Positions 15,591-23,881 of a stretch of 31,390 nucleotides of DNA are shown in pieces. The notes beneath the pieces are model-generated. The model ran no database searches. It saw only the letters and a list, made by a program, of their open reading frames with translations, and was not told where the DNA came from. Source of the stretch: a virus. A program made the translations under genes and the position numbers. The stretch's first letter is position 1; each line of letters opens with the position of its first letter. Location: the IMG/VR virus record IMGVR_UViG_3300017991_000299, positions 1-31,390 of that record; one strand, given 5' to 3'.

Positions 15591-16328
15591 ATGGAAAAAA
15601 GAATAATATATAAAACTAAGTCTAAAACCCAGTACTATCTGAGGGCAGGTACTGGAGTGTTACCTTTAGAAGAAGTTGAATACAATAAAATTGAAACAGA
15701 AAGGTTATGTAGGGATGGTTGCGTAAATTATAATAGAGGTGGTGGGTGTCCGCCATTTAGCCCAGATTTTGATTCATACCTGAGACGTTTCCCTAATCAC
15801 AAATTAACATTATTCTGGGTAGCAGTGCCGATAGTTAGTATACCTCCCACTATATGCTCTCAAAAAAGTTGGAAAATCCCAGCAGTATTCTCTAATCGTA
15901 TGAGTGTTACTGCAGTAGATTACGTATACAAGCATATACGTTCACTAGAAGATGCTAAAGCTATGTTGTGGACGGGGCATTGTGACGAATGTAAGAAGTG
16001 TATATTCAAATTGCGTGATGGTAATGGACTAGTTGATGGAGTTAAACCGCGTTGCCGTCACCCAGAGTTGCGTAGATTTTCTTTAGAATCTACAGGTATA
16101 TGGGTCAACAAGGCTATGGAAAGTGTAGGTAGTTATATAGATTGGTGGTGGCGCGATGGTAATGGGGTTAATCCTAATGGGAAACTAGTTCCCAGAGATA
16201 CCAAAGCTATATGTGGAGTAATAGCCGATAGATCCATGGAATCTGATATTTGGGAGTTTTGGCGCATACATAAACAGTTTACTATAATATCAAGTAAAAG
16301 CGTAACACGGAGGAGGTTATATGAGTAG
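15591..16328 (+). CDS. DUF2284-like cysteine (metal-binding) protein
   Basis: 245 residues from ATG 15591, with GGAG 7 bases upstream; an in-frame TTG at 15570 lies inside the previous gene and is rejected. C40, C44 and C53 in CRDGCVNYNRGGGCPPFSPD match the C...C...CPP pattern of DUF2284 predicted metal-binding proteins, and a second group (CDECKKC about 132-138, then CRHPE near 155) is also in register with that family. It probably holds one or two Fe-S clusters or zinc. Sitting between the PLP and DUF1599-like genes (8-base overlap with the latter), it may supply electrons or act on the modified base. Its exact role is unknown. Confidence 0.7.
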   Translation: MEKRIIYKTKSKTQYYLRAGTGVLPLEEVEYNKIETERLCRDGCVNYNRGGGCPPFSPDFDSYLRRFPNHKLTLFWVAVPIVSIPPTICSQKSWKIPAVFSNRMSVTAVDYVYKHIRSLEDAKAMLWTGHCDECKKCIFKLRDGNGLVDGVKPRCRHPELRRFSLESTGIWVNKAMESVGSYIDWWWRDGNGVNPNGKLVPRDTKAICGVIADRSMESDIWEFWRIHKQFTIISSKSVTRRRLYE

Positions 16329-16734
16329 TATATGGGAATTGAACTATGATGACGTATTGGAGAGAATAAATGGTGCTATGGTATCTGATGAGGATTCTCC
16401 TTATGGAGTGACGCTTACTCATGTAGTAGATGTGATGTTAAAGTTGCAAAAAGCCAAAGAAGAAGGATATGGATACTCATGGTGTAAGAGAGGTATGCCA
16501 GGCATATGGGCAAATACTAGTCGTAAGTATGACAGGTTAGATAATATGTTGGCATCTCATTTCAACGATGGTGTTCCTTTGGATAGGGGGGAGAATATAG
16601 TATCTACTATAGCCGATATGGCTATATATGGGATAATGTGGGTGGCGTGGTTTGCCAAATATCATCCCGAGTTATACGATGCTTGGGAAGATGAGATTAA
16701 TGAATTCTTAGGGAGTCAGGATGATTCGTCGTAG
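16321..16734 (+). CDS. DUF1599 (Nmad1)/MazG-like helical protein
   Basis: 137 residues, ATG 16321 behind GGAGGAGG. SRKYDRLDNML (about residues 60-70), an Arg/Glu pair (DRGENIVSTIADMAIYG, about 88-104) and a C-terminal acidic helix follow the K..RL...E.I.D...D...Y pattern of DUF1599, a MazG-like all-helical domain repeatedly found beside phage base-modification genes. It may bind or hydrolyse a modified nucleotide. Its last 14 bases overlap the polymerase gene. The family call is by pattern only. Confidence 0.6.
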   Translation: MSSIWELNYDDVLERINGAMVSDEDSPYGVTLTHVVDVMLKLQKAKEEGYGYSWCKRGMPGIWANTSRKYDRLDNMLASHFNDGVPLDRGENIVSTIADMAIYGIMWVAWFAKYHPELYDAWEDEINEFLGSQDDSS

Positions 16735-19333
16735 GGCTAGAACTGAATCTCACGCTTGTGAGGATTGTAAATTACATACCACCAGAACTAATGTAGTTAT
16801 GGGTGATGGTAATGTTAATAAACCCATCATTGTGTTCGTGGGAGAAGCTCCGGGAGAAAATGAGGATCTTCAAGGAAAACCTTTTGTTGGTAAGAGTGGT
16901 TCATATCTAAGACAAATGGTTAGTGCCTTTGGATTGACTGATTATGCATATTTCACCAATGTAGTGAAATGTCGCCCTCCCAATAATAAGAAACCTAACA
17001 AATCTTCCATATCTTCTTGCTTACCAAAACTACTAGCTGAGTTGAGGTATATGAATCCGGATATATTAGTACTATTGGGAGCCACTGCCATCAAATCAGT
17101 TGCTACAACGGCTTCTGGTGCAGTGGCACAGTACTCTAACCAATTTATATCTACAGAGTATTGTGATAACACCTTTTTAATGTATCACCCATCATACATT
17201 ATACGTACTGGCTCGTTTGATATTTTTGAAGATGGGTTTAAGTTATTGGTTCTGAAGATGTGGGAGTTAGGTATTGAGGTATCGCCTATAGTAGAAGTAG
17301 ATGGTAAATTAAATAAGCCAGTGCCTATGCCTGAAAATATACATATCGTAGATACTGTGGATAAGCTACATGAGCTATGCGATATGTTGAAGGACTATGA
17401 CGGTATTGTCGCTTGGGATACCGAGAGTAATAATAACAAACCATTCAGAGGGGATAAAAAACGTAAATTATTGTATATATCCATGTGTTGGGATCCCAAA
17501 GAAGCATGGGTTATACCTATACACCATGGCGATAGATGCTTGGGCGATACTGCTATAAATGAATTGAAGCCATGGTTTGAAGATTCTAACAAACGTAAGA
17601 TATGCCATAATGCCAAATACGATGCACTAGTTATGTTGGTGCAAGGTATAAATGTAAAAGGTATAGTTAGAGATACTATGGTTATGTCTCATCTGGGTGA
17701 TGTATATCGCCCAGAAGGACATGGTTTGAAAGGTTTGGCCAGCAGTAAATTATCTTGGGTCAATTATGATGGCGATATGATGGAATATCAGCGTCATTAT
17801 AAGGAATGTAAACCTAAATCTACTGATGAAAGTGTTGGGTACCAGCATTTTCCTCCTGAATTGATTCAAGAGTATGCTGGGCTAGATGCTGCGGCTACAT
17901 TGCAATTATATTATATACTTCTAGAAGAATTAACCGATAAGCAAGTAATATTATTGGATGAGTTACTGATGCCAGCATCGGAATTGTTGACATATATGGA
18001 ATACAGAGGAACAGCAGTAGATTTGGATAGAGTTGATGAGTATATACATGCATACGAAGATACTTTAGAAAGAGTGATTGAAGATTTAGCTAATCTTCCT
18101 ACTGTTGGAAAATATCTATCTGATGTAGGCAAAGAAACATTTAATCCCAACAGTTATAAACAAATGGGCGATATTATATATAAATATTTTGACTTTGAGG
18201 TTACAGTGCGTACTGATAGCGGTAATCCTTCCACCAATAGCGATGATGTGTTAGCACACATATTAGATGGAAGTATGAAATCCAAAAATCCTGGCATATG
18301 TAATGAGCCTATAGAGTTCGTCCGTTTGGCTATGTTGTACCGTAAGGCAACAAAAATGCTGGGCACATATTTAAGATCCTCATCCAGAGGGGGGAAGAGT
18401 TTAGATGACGATAATAAGATAAGGAGTACGTTTAATCTACACGGAACAGTATCTGGTAGATTATCTTCTTCAGATCCCAATTTACAGAATATACCTGCGC
18501 TGGAAGCCATTGATGATCCTGAGCATATTATGAGAACCCATCCCATCAAGAATATATATTTCTCTCGTTGGATGGAAGAGGGCATGATTATGGAAGTGGA
18601 CTTCTCTGCTATGGAGTTGCGGGTTATGAGTTCGTTAGCAGGTTGCAAAGAAATGATAGATGCCTTTTCTCATGGTAGAGATATACATAGATTAGTTGCA
18701 GGGCAAGTACACCATAAAGATCCTGATGATATCACTAAAGAAGAAAGATACAGTGGGAAATGGGCAAACTGGACATTACTATATGGTGGTGGAGTAGGTA
18801 CATTAGTTAGTTTGTATGGGTTGAGCTATGAAGAAGCCGAGAAGGTAGTTGATGGGTATTATCACATATTCCCAGAAGTTAAATGGTGGCAAGATAGTTC
18901 TGAGAAAAGTATTGTTAATAATAGATATGTAGAATCTATATGGGGAAGAAGACAATACTTAGACAGGTTATTTAAGAGAGCGGAAGGGAACGATTCCTAT
19001 AGAGCATCCATAGTGCGGAGCGCAATAAATGCTCAAATTCAGGGACCAGCTAGTGACGTATTGTTAGCTGCAGGAATAATAGTACACGATCTATTAGAGC
19101 AAGAAGGGTACACTGCGTATATAGTAGATGTAGTGCACGACTCTTTAATTATAGATGTCATAGATGATCATGTACGACCAGTAGCTATATTAGTTAAAGA
19201 CGTTATGGAAAATATCGTACAGTGGGGTAAAATGTATTTCCCTAGATTAGATTGGGATTGGTTGACATGCCCATTAGAAGCCACTCCTGAGGTTGGTAGG
19301 CACTGGGGAGAGAAAAAGGAGTTAAAACTGTGA
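16721..19333 (+). CDS. Uracil-DNA glycosylase / family A DNA polymerase fusion
   Basis: 870 residues. Residues ~10-190 are a family-4 uracil-DNA glycosylase: GEAPGENEDLQGKPFVG (from 41), NVVKCRPP, LLGATA and MYHPSY. Cysteines C13, C16, C84 and C100 have nearly the spacing of the family's [4Fe-4S] site. Then comes a 3'-5' exonuclease with WDTE (D233/E235), HNAKYD (D301) and YAGLDAA (D389). The polymerase domain shows SGRLSSSDPNLQNIP, motif A VDFSAMELR (D627), motif B R676-K680-W684-Y688 and motif C VVHDS (H806, D807, S808). It is therefore a replicative proofreading polymerase. A glycosylase-like N-terminus also exists, to my knowledge, in SPO1-type hydroxymethyluracil phages. Odd points are Trp where Phe/Tyr is usual in motif B and Ser where Glu is usual in motif C. 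GGGAG precedes the ATG. Confidence 0.95.
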   Translation: MIRRRARTESHACEDCKLHTTRTNVVMGDGNVNKPIIVFVGEAPGENEDLQGKPFVGKSGSYLRQMVSAFGLTDYAYFTNVVKCRPPNNKKPNKSSISSCLPKLLAELRYMNPDILVLLGATAIKSVATTASGAVAQYSNQFISTEYCDNTFLMYHPSYIIRTGSFDIFEDGFKLLVLKMWELGIEVSPIVEVDGKLNKPVPMPENIHIVDTVDKLHELCDMLKDYDGIVAWDTESNNNKPFRGDKKRKLLYISMCWDPKEAWVIPIHHGDRCLGDTAINELKPWFEDSNKRKICHNAKYDALVMLVQGINVKGIVRDTMVMSHLGDVYRPEGHGLKGLASSKLSWVNYDGDMMEYQRHYKECKPKSTDESVGYQHFPPELIQEYAGLDAAATLQLYYILLEELTDKQVILLDELLMPASELLTYMEYRGTAVDLDRVDEYIHAYEDTLERVIEDLANLPTVGKYLSDVGKETFNPNSYKQMGDIIYKYFDFEVTVRTDSGNPSTNSDDVLAHILDGSMKSKNPGICNEPIEFVRLAMLYRKATKMLGTYLRSSSRGGKSLDDDNKIRSTFNLHGTVSGRLSSSDPNLQNIPALEAIDDPEHIMRTHPIKNIYFSRWMEEGMIMEVDFSAMELRVMSSLAGCKEMIDAFSHGRDIHRLVAGQVHHKDPDDITKEERYSGKWANWTLLYGGGVGTLVSLYGLSYEEAEKVVDGYYHIFPEVKWWQDSSEKSIVNNRYVESIWGRRQYLDRLFKRAEGNDSYRASIVRSAINAQIQGPASDVLLAAGIIVHDLLEQEGYTAYIVDVVHDSLIIDVIDDHVRPVAILVKDVMENIVQWGKMYFPRLDWDWLTCPLEATPEVGRHWGEKKELKL

Positions 19334-20607
19334 CAACAGCATTAACTAGATATGCTCATAGCGCAGGTTCCAATGTGCATGCTTTTCTCACTAGGCAATT
19401 GAATGTAGACTACAAGGAAGTTAGACGCATCAGATCTTCTCAAGTATTACGTCTTAGATTGAGGTTACATAACCCAAATGATTTAAGTAGAGTATTAAAA
19501 TCTCAAGATCAATTATCCTTGATTTTAGGCGTGGAAAATGTGTTGGTTCAAAGGCATAGGGGATGGGTGGATGTAGATATACCATTACCATCTCAATACT
19601 TCAAACCTGTGCATATAGATAGATTACCGCGTAAGGAACGCGGGTTGTGGCTAACACTAGGTAGGAAAGTAGATGGTGATGCCGTACAATTAAATATGTC
19701 TTCTCCCCATATGCCCCATTTTGGCGTTTTTGCTATGACTGGTTGCGGTAAAAGTGTGACCGAGAGATCATGGGCATATCAGTTAATAACTCAAAATAAA
19801 GAAGATACGCTAGATATGATGATTATAGATGGCAAAGGAGTTAATACTTACCAAGACTTCAATGGTGTAGATAATTTACTTCACCCAATAATTTCCGATC
19901 CTGAAGAAGGAGTAGCAGGGTTGGCTTATTTGGCTCATGAGTTGAATACACGTAAGATGACGGGAAAGAAGGGCAAAGATACTGTATTACTTATAGATGA
20001 AGTAAGTGAGTTAGTAAGTACTAATCCCATAGCATCAGACATACTCACACTACTTACCACGCAAGGTAGGGAGTTGGGTATACATGTAGTGATGTGTACC
20101 CATTATCCCACTGGGGATAAGCTAGGTAGCACTACTGCTAAGGCTCAATTGGCAGTACGCGCAGTGGGGAAGATGTCCGATGCTAGCAGTGCTGCTCTGG
20201 CTTCAGGCATCAAAGGTTCTGGAGCTGATAGGTTGGTAGGGAAAGGCGATTTTGTGGTAGTGATAGGTGATGTAGTGCGTCGCATTCAAATGGGATATGT
20301 AGATAATGAAATACATATCCCTAGTTCGAGGATTTCTCACCGCCATATAAATTTAGATGCTTATCACCCAGAAGAGGAAATAGATGATTTAATGCCAGAT
20401 CCAAAGCATGTGGCATTAAGTATAGTTAGTGGAGTTGGCAATAATAAATTGATCTCACTAGTTCGTGATAAGTATGGGGATGGTATAGGTAGTGGTAAAG
20501 CCAATAAAGTCAACTATTGGGGAAGAGCTATTAGAGAAGAGTTAGAAAATTTGGGGGTATATATCCCCGATAGTGGTTCTATGGTTATTAGGAGAAAAAG
20601 AAGATGA
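19330..20607 (+). CDS. FtsK/HerA-type DNA translocase-like ATPase
   Basis: 425 residues from GTG 19330, overlapping the polymerase stop (GTGA), with AAGGAG upstream. Walker A is AMTGCGKS (G138-S142) and Walker B is TVLLIDEVSEL (D223, E224). A following TTQGRELGIHVVMCTHYP is the sensor region of FtsK/SpoIIIE/TraB-type hexameric motors. The N-terminal 130 residues replace the usual membrane anchor, and no membrane segment is seen. The C-terminal ~70 residues (SIVSGVGNNKLISLVRDKYG) could be a winged-helix-like DNA-reading domain, similar to FtsK gamma in position. It lies inside the replication block, so a role in moving replicated DNA is likely. It is not the packaging motor, which is present separately. 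Confidence 0.85.
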   Translation: MTTALTRYAHSAGSNVHAFLTRQLNVDYKEVRRIRSSQVLRLRLRLHNPNDLSRVLKSQDQLSLILGVENVLVQRHRGWVDVDIPLPSQYFKPVHIDRLPRKERGLWLTLGRKVDGDAVQLNMSSPHMPHFGVFAMTGCGKSVTERSWAYQLITQNKEDTLDMMIIDGKGVNTYQDFNGVDNLLHPIISDPEEGVAGLAYLAHELNTRKMTGKKGKDTVLLIDEVSELVSTNPIASDILTLLTTQGRELGIHVVMCTHYPTGDKLGSTTAKAQLAVRAVGKMSDASSAALASGIKGSGADRLVGKGDFVVVIGDVVRRIQMGYVDNEIHIPSSRISHRHINLDAYHPEEEIDDLMPDPKHVALSIVSGVGNNKLISLVRDKYGDGIGSGKANKVNYWGRAIREELENLGVYIPDSGSMVIRRKRR

Positions 20608-20999
20608 TGGAGAGTTTTACTAGATGGTTAGGTATAGCTGCATCATTAGCTGCAGTATCTAGTGTAGTGACTTTGATTATATGCATATTCGTGGTGGTGG
20701 ATAGTAGCATTATATCGGGCATATTGATAGCCATCGCTATACTAGTTGCTGTATTGACTATTATATACGCTGTAAATTCTATGCTATTAAAAGTATATAC
20801 CACTTTATATCAAACCCGAATGATGGTTAGAGAGGAGGATAGGGTTGATAGGGAATTAAGTATATTAAAAGAAGTACATAAGTTAGCATTACCTGCAGGC
20901 ACATCTACATCTATACCAAGCGATGTACCTGAGTACTTTCCTATAGATATGATAGATGTTACTGATGGGGATACAGGAGGTGTAGAAGTCCTTGAGTAA
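20604..20999 (+). CDS. Small two-helix membrane protein
   Basis: 131 residues from ATG 20604 (ATGA overlap with the motor gene, SD AGGAG 20590-20594); ATG 20607 is an alternative. Residues ~8-32 (LGIAASLAAVSSVVTLIICIF) and ~36-62 (IISGILIAIAILVAVLTIIYAV) are two hydrophobic helices, followed by a short basic stretch and an acidic cytoplasmic-type tail. Placement right after the FtsK/HerA-like gene suggests it may anchor that soluble motor to the membrane. No family recognised. Confidence 0.75.
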   Translation: MMESFTRWLGIAASLAAVSSVVTLIICIFVVVDSSIISGILIAIAILVAVLTIIYAVNSMLLKVYTTLYQTRMMVREEDRVDRELSILKEVHKLALPAGTSTSIPSDVPEYFPIDMIDVTDGDTGGVEVLE

Positions 21000-21004
21000 A
21001 TCAG

Positions 21005-21028
21005 TTTACTATATATACAGCTAGTAAA
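21005..21028 (+). promoter_or_regulatory. Weak AT-rich hairpin before SSB gene
   Basis: TTTACTA (21005-21011) pairs with TAGTAAA (21022-21028) around a 10-base loop, 14 bases before the SD AGGAGG of the SSB gene. Short and AT-rich, so of doubtful stability, but placed like the stronger hairpins of the window. Confidence 0.3.
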
Positions 21029-21054
21029 ATTGTAATAAGAAGTAGGAGGTTATT

Positions 21055-21879
21055 ATGGCTAGAAGGAAAAGAAAAGTAGTTAATAGTGATGATGCATTGG
21101 CAGCTATTCGTAGTGCCATTAACAATACGGCGTCTTTTGGAAGTAGTTTCAATTTTTGGACTCCCAAGAAGGGAGAAACCGCCCATTTCAGGCTGCTCCC
21201 ACCAGTAAAAGGGATGCCAGAGGGAGCGTTCTTTGTACAAATAGCGTTCCATTTCCTGAAGAGGTTGGGTGGACCAAATGATATAGTGTGCCCGAGGCTG
21301 ACATTTGCGAAGAATGAGCCTTGCCCAATTTGTGAGCTCAGAAGTAAATTATTGGCTGATGGGGAGGAGCAAATTGCCAATCTATTACGACCTAGTAAGA
21401 AATATTTGATGAATGTAGTTGTACGTGAGGAAGGTGAGAAACCAGTGGTGTACGATTGCCGTACAACTGCATTTCAACAGATCGTAGGTATTATTGGTGA
21501 GTATGGGGTCGATATATTCGACCTTGAAGAGGGTTGGGATTTGAGTGTACGTCGTGATGGGGAAGGGTTGAATACGGTATATAATGTGATGGTTCATGCC
21601 AAAGCTGGAATCTGCGCATTATCTGAGGATCCTGATACCGTGGATGAGATACTAGAAGAAGCTCCGGATTTGTATGAATATGCTCAGAATGGGTTGAATA
21701 GGTATTCTGAGGAAGATCTAAATAATCTAATTTCTGAGTTGTTTGGGGAAGGAGACACTTCCCAAAGTATTGCTGACCACCATGAGGTACAAAGTGCTGT
21801 AGCTTATAATAGCGCACATAATGATGGTGATGTAGAAGAAGCTAAGAGATACTTCCGTAAACGTTCTTCAAGGACATAA
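21055..21879 (+). CDS. Single-stranded DNA-binding protein, T4 gp32-like
   Basis: 274 residues, ATG 21055 behind AGGAGG. A basic N-terminus (RRKRK) is followed by FWTPKKGETAHFRLLPP (about 34-50). A zinc site H66-x12-C79-x10-C90-x2-C93 has nearly the spacing of T4 gp32 (H64-x12-C77-x9-C87-x2-C90). The C-terminal ~70 residues are acidic, as in gp32, where they contact other replication proteins. However, the very end is basic (YFRKRSSRT), which is unusual. It would coat single strands during replication and recombination and is followed by recA- and exonuclease-like genes. Confidence 0.88.
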   Translation: MARRKRKVVNSDDALAAIRSAINNTASFGSSFNFWTPKKGETAHFRLLPPVKGMPEGAFFVQIAFHFLKRLGGPNDIVCPRLTFAKNEPCPICELRSKLLADGEEQIANLLRPSKKYLMNVVVREEGEKPVVYDCRTTAFQQIVGIIGEYGVDIFDLEEGWDLSVRRDGEGLNTVYNVMVHAKAGICALSEDPDTVDEILEEAPDLYEYAQNGLNRYSEEDLNNLISELFGEGDTSQSIADHHEVQSAVAYNSAHNDGDVEEAKRYFRKRSSRT

Positions 21880-21891
21880 GGTATAAAATAG

Positions 21892-21917
21892 TGGGGCAAG
21901 TTTAATACCTTGCCCCA
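21892..21917 (+). promoter_or_regulatory. 9-bp GC-rich hairpin before recA-like gene
   Basis: TGGGGCAAG (21892-21900) pairs perfectly with CTTGCCCCA (21909-21917) over an 8-base loop, and the SD-like AAAGG overlaps its last base. No T-run follows, so it is not a typical plus-strand terminator. Same placement as the hairpins at 5110 and 11795. Confidence 0.75.
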
Positions 21918-21929
21918 AAGGTATTATAT

Positions 21930-22934
21930 ATGACTGTAAAACGTAAAACCAAGAAAGATAAACCTATCAAGATAGATTATATATCTAGCGGTATCCCTCC
22001 GCTGGATATGATATTAGGGGGAGGATTTGCTGTGGGGAGGTACTCCCACGTACATGGCGCCAAAAGTACTGGAAAGAGCCTGTTGGCATACCATGCGGCA
22101 TATCAAGTACAAAAAATGGGAGGTACATTTGTATATATAGATTCTGAGGCAGCATGGAGTGATATAGCTAAATGCGTGGGTGTTAACGAAGACGATATGC
22201 TATATTATACACCATCAGATAGTACTCCCATTCAATTATCTTTTACAGTACAAACAATTTTCTCTTACATAGAAGAAGTTCTCCTGGAAAAAGTCAAGAG
22301 TGGAGATGATACTCCTATATTAGTGGTGTGGGACAGCATTGCAGCATCGACCACCGATGAGGAAGCCACTAAGGGATTTGGAGAACGCACTGTAGCCAGC
22401 AGTGCCAGGAACATCAGTAAAGGGTTGCGTAAACTTACGGCATTGATAAGTCGTGCGCAAGCACACATTATGTTCATAAATCAACACCGCACTAAAATCG
22501 GGGGCAACCAAATTTTCGGGGACGGAATGGAACCCACTTCAGGTGTAGCTATAGATTATTATGCCAGCCAGAGCGTAGAGCTGAAACGACCCAGAATAGA
22601 TTACCAGAAAGTACATAAAGCCAGAGTACCTATTGGCGTGACTACCAATGCATGGATTGCCAAAAATAAAGTGGGTATCCCGTTTGGGGAGTGCACACTC
22701 CCCATACTCTGGAATAAGGGAGTAGATATCCCAAAATCCTGCTTTTTATGGTTAAAGGATTGGGGATTTGTGACCGTGAAAGGTGGATGGCATTATATTA
22801 CGATTGGGGATGACGAGATTAGTTTTAGAGAAGCAGAATGGGAAGAAAAAGTATACCGTTTACATGAAGAAGATGTTCTTAGGCTGGTACACAGTTGCAC
22901 CGTGTCAGCAGTAATGGAAGGGAAGATATCATGA
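21930..22934 (+). CDS. RecA/UvsX-like recombinase
   Basis: 334 residues from ATG 21930. ISSGIPPLDMILGGGFAVGR (18-37) and Walker A GAKSTGKS (43-50) are typical of RecA. ILVVWDSIAA (about 130) is Walker B, and MFINQHRTKIG followed by a DGMEPTSG loop corresponds to the DNA-binding loop 2 region. It would drive strand exchange for recombination-dependent replication and repair together with the gp32-like protein. The Walker A has Ala-Lys where bacterial RecA has Pro-Glu, as seen in some phage versions. A GC-rich inverted repeat inside the gene (22686-22703) is noted separately. It overlaps the exonuclease gene by ATGA. Confidence 0.92.
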   Translation: MTVKRKTKKDKPIKIDYISSGIPPLDMILGGGFAVGRYSHVHGAKSTGKSLLAYHAAYQVQKMGGTFVYIDSEAAWSDIAKCVGVNEDDMLYYTPSDSTPIQLSFTVQTIFSYIEEVLLEKVKSGDDTPILVVWDSIAASTTDEEATKGFGERTVASSARNISKGLRKLTALISRAQAHIMFINQHRTKIGGNQIFGDGMEPTSGVAIDYYASQSVELKRPRIDYQKVHKARVPIGVTTNAWIAKNKVGIPFGECTLPILWNKGVDIPKSCFLWLKDWGFVTVKGGWHYITIGDDEISFREAEWEEKVYRLHEEDVLRLVHSCTVSAVMEGKIS

Positions 22935-23881
22935 CAGTACTAATTATAGATGGCAATAATTTAGCTTCCAGAGCCAGATTCGTATTCAAGGATCTCACTA
23001 GAGGAGGATTGCCTGGGAGAGATCCAGTGGGTGTTCATTATGGTACATTGAAATTGGTAGATGCGGTTATAGATGAATGGGATCCCAGTTCTGTAGTAAT
23101 AGCTTGGGATGCTGGTTGTAGGAGAAGAAAAGAACTTTATCCAGAATATAAAGCACATCGTCATGATCGTGATGAGATAGAACAAATAGAGTATGAGGAT
23201 TACATCAGGCAATTGACTGATGTACGTAGTTTTTTGGGAGGTACACCAATATATAATATTATGCTGGGCGGTATAGAAGCGGATGATATTATGTATTGGG
23301 CAAGCGTAGTGTTGGGGGAAATGGGGTATGATGTAGTAATAGTTACATCCGATAATGATTTGCTGCAGGCTATATCCCCTAAGTGCGTGGTGTATCTACC
23401 TATTAAGAAACTAGTAGTGAGCGAGGAAAATTTTGAGGATTACGCAGGAGTGCGTAAAGAAGTTTTTACTCAGTATAAAGCTATGATGGGAGATTCTGGG
23501 GATGGTGTTCCAGGTATACGTCATATAGGAGAGAAACGAGCTCAAAAACTACTTAATGATTGGGGTGATTGGGACGGGGTATTGAATGCTGCTGCTGAGA
23601 GTAATCTTACTCCAGCACTCACTAGGTATATATTAGAGGGGAAGGAAGATTATCCTCTGTGGTATAAATTAGTAAATATACCTAGTTTACCTAGTTTACA
23701 TGAAGAAGTCATATCTGAGTTATCTGTATTTACTCCTTATGATGACGTATACATTAGAATGCACTTATTGGAGTGGGGATTTAGTTCTTTACTTATGAGT
23801 GGGTTTGGTAATAAATTATCTAAATTGGATTCTATACACCATCAATATAAGGTAGTGAGGAGGAAGCAGAAGCATGCCTAA
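22931..23881 (+). CDS. 5'-3' exonuclease / flap endonuclease
   Basis: 316 residues from ATG 22931 (ATGA overlap with the recA-like stop). The FEN/PIN-type acidic sites are all visible: LIIDGNN (about 4-10), IAWDAGCRRRKELYPEYKAHR (arch and clamp, about 58-78), GIEADDIMYW (about 114), VTSDNDLLQ (about 139) and the helix-3-turn region GDSGDGVPGIRHIGEKRAQKLL (about 188-209). It would remove RNA primers and flaps, replacing the 5'-3' exonuclease domain that the polymerase at 16721 lacks. Adjacent nuclease gene overlaps by 8 bases. Confidence 0.92.
   Translation: MTVLIIDGNNLASRARFVFKDLTRGGLPGRDPVGVHYGTLKLVDAVIDEWDPSSVVIAWDAGCRRRKELYPEYKAHRHDRDEIEQIEYEDYIRQLTDVRSFLGGTPIYNIMLGGIEADDIMYWASVVLGEMGYDVVIVTSDNDLLQAISPKCVVYLPIKKLVVSEENFEDYAGVRKEVFTQYKAMMGDSGDGVPGIRHIGEKRAQKLLNDWGDWDGVLNAAAESNLTPALTRYILEGKEDYPLWYKLVNIPSLPSLHEEVISELSVFTPYDDVYIRMHLLEWGFSSLLMSGFGNKLSKLDSIHHQYKVVRRKQKHA

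Noticed and set aside
22686-22703. GGGGAGTG / CACTCCCC inverted repeat in the recA-like gene
   Set aside because: Short stem inside coding sequence with no T run or nearby start; a functional RNA element is not supported.
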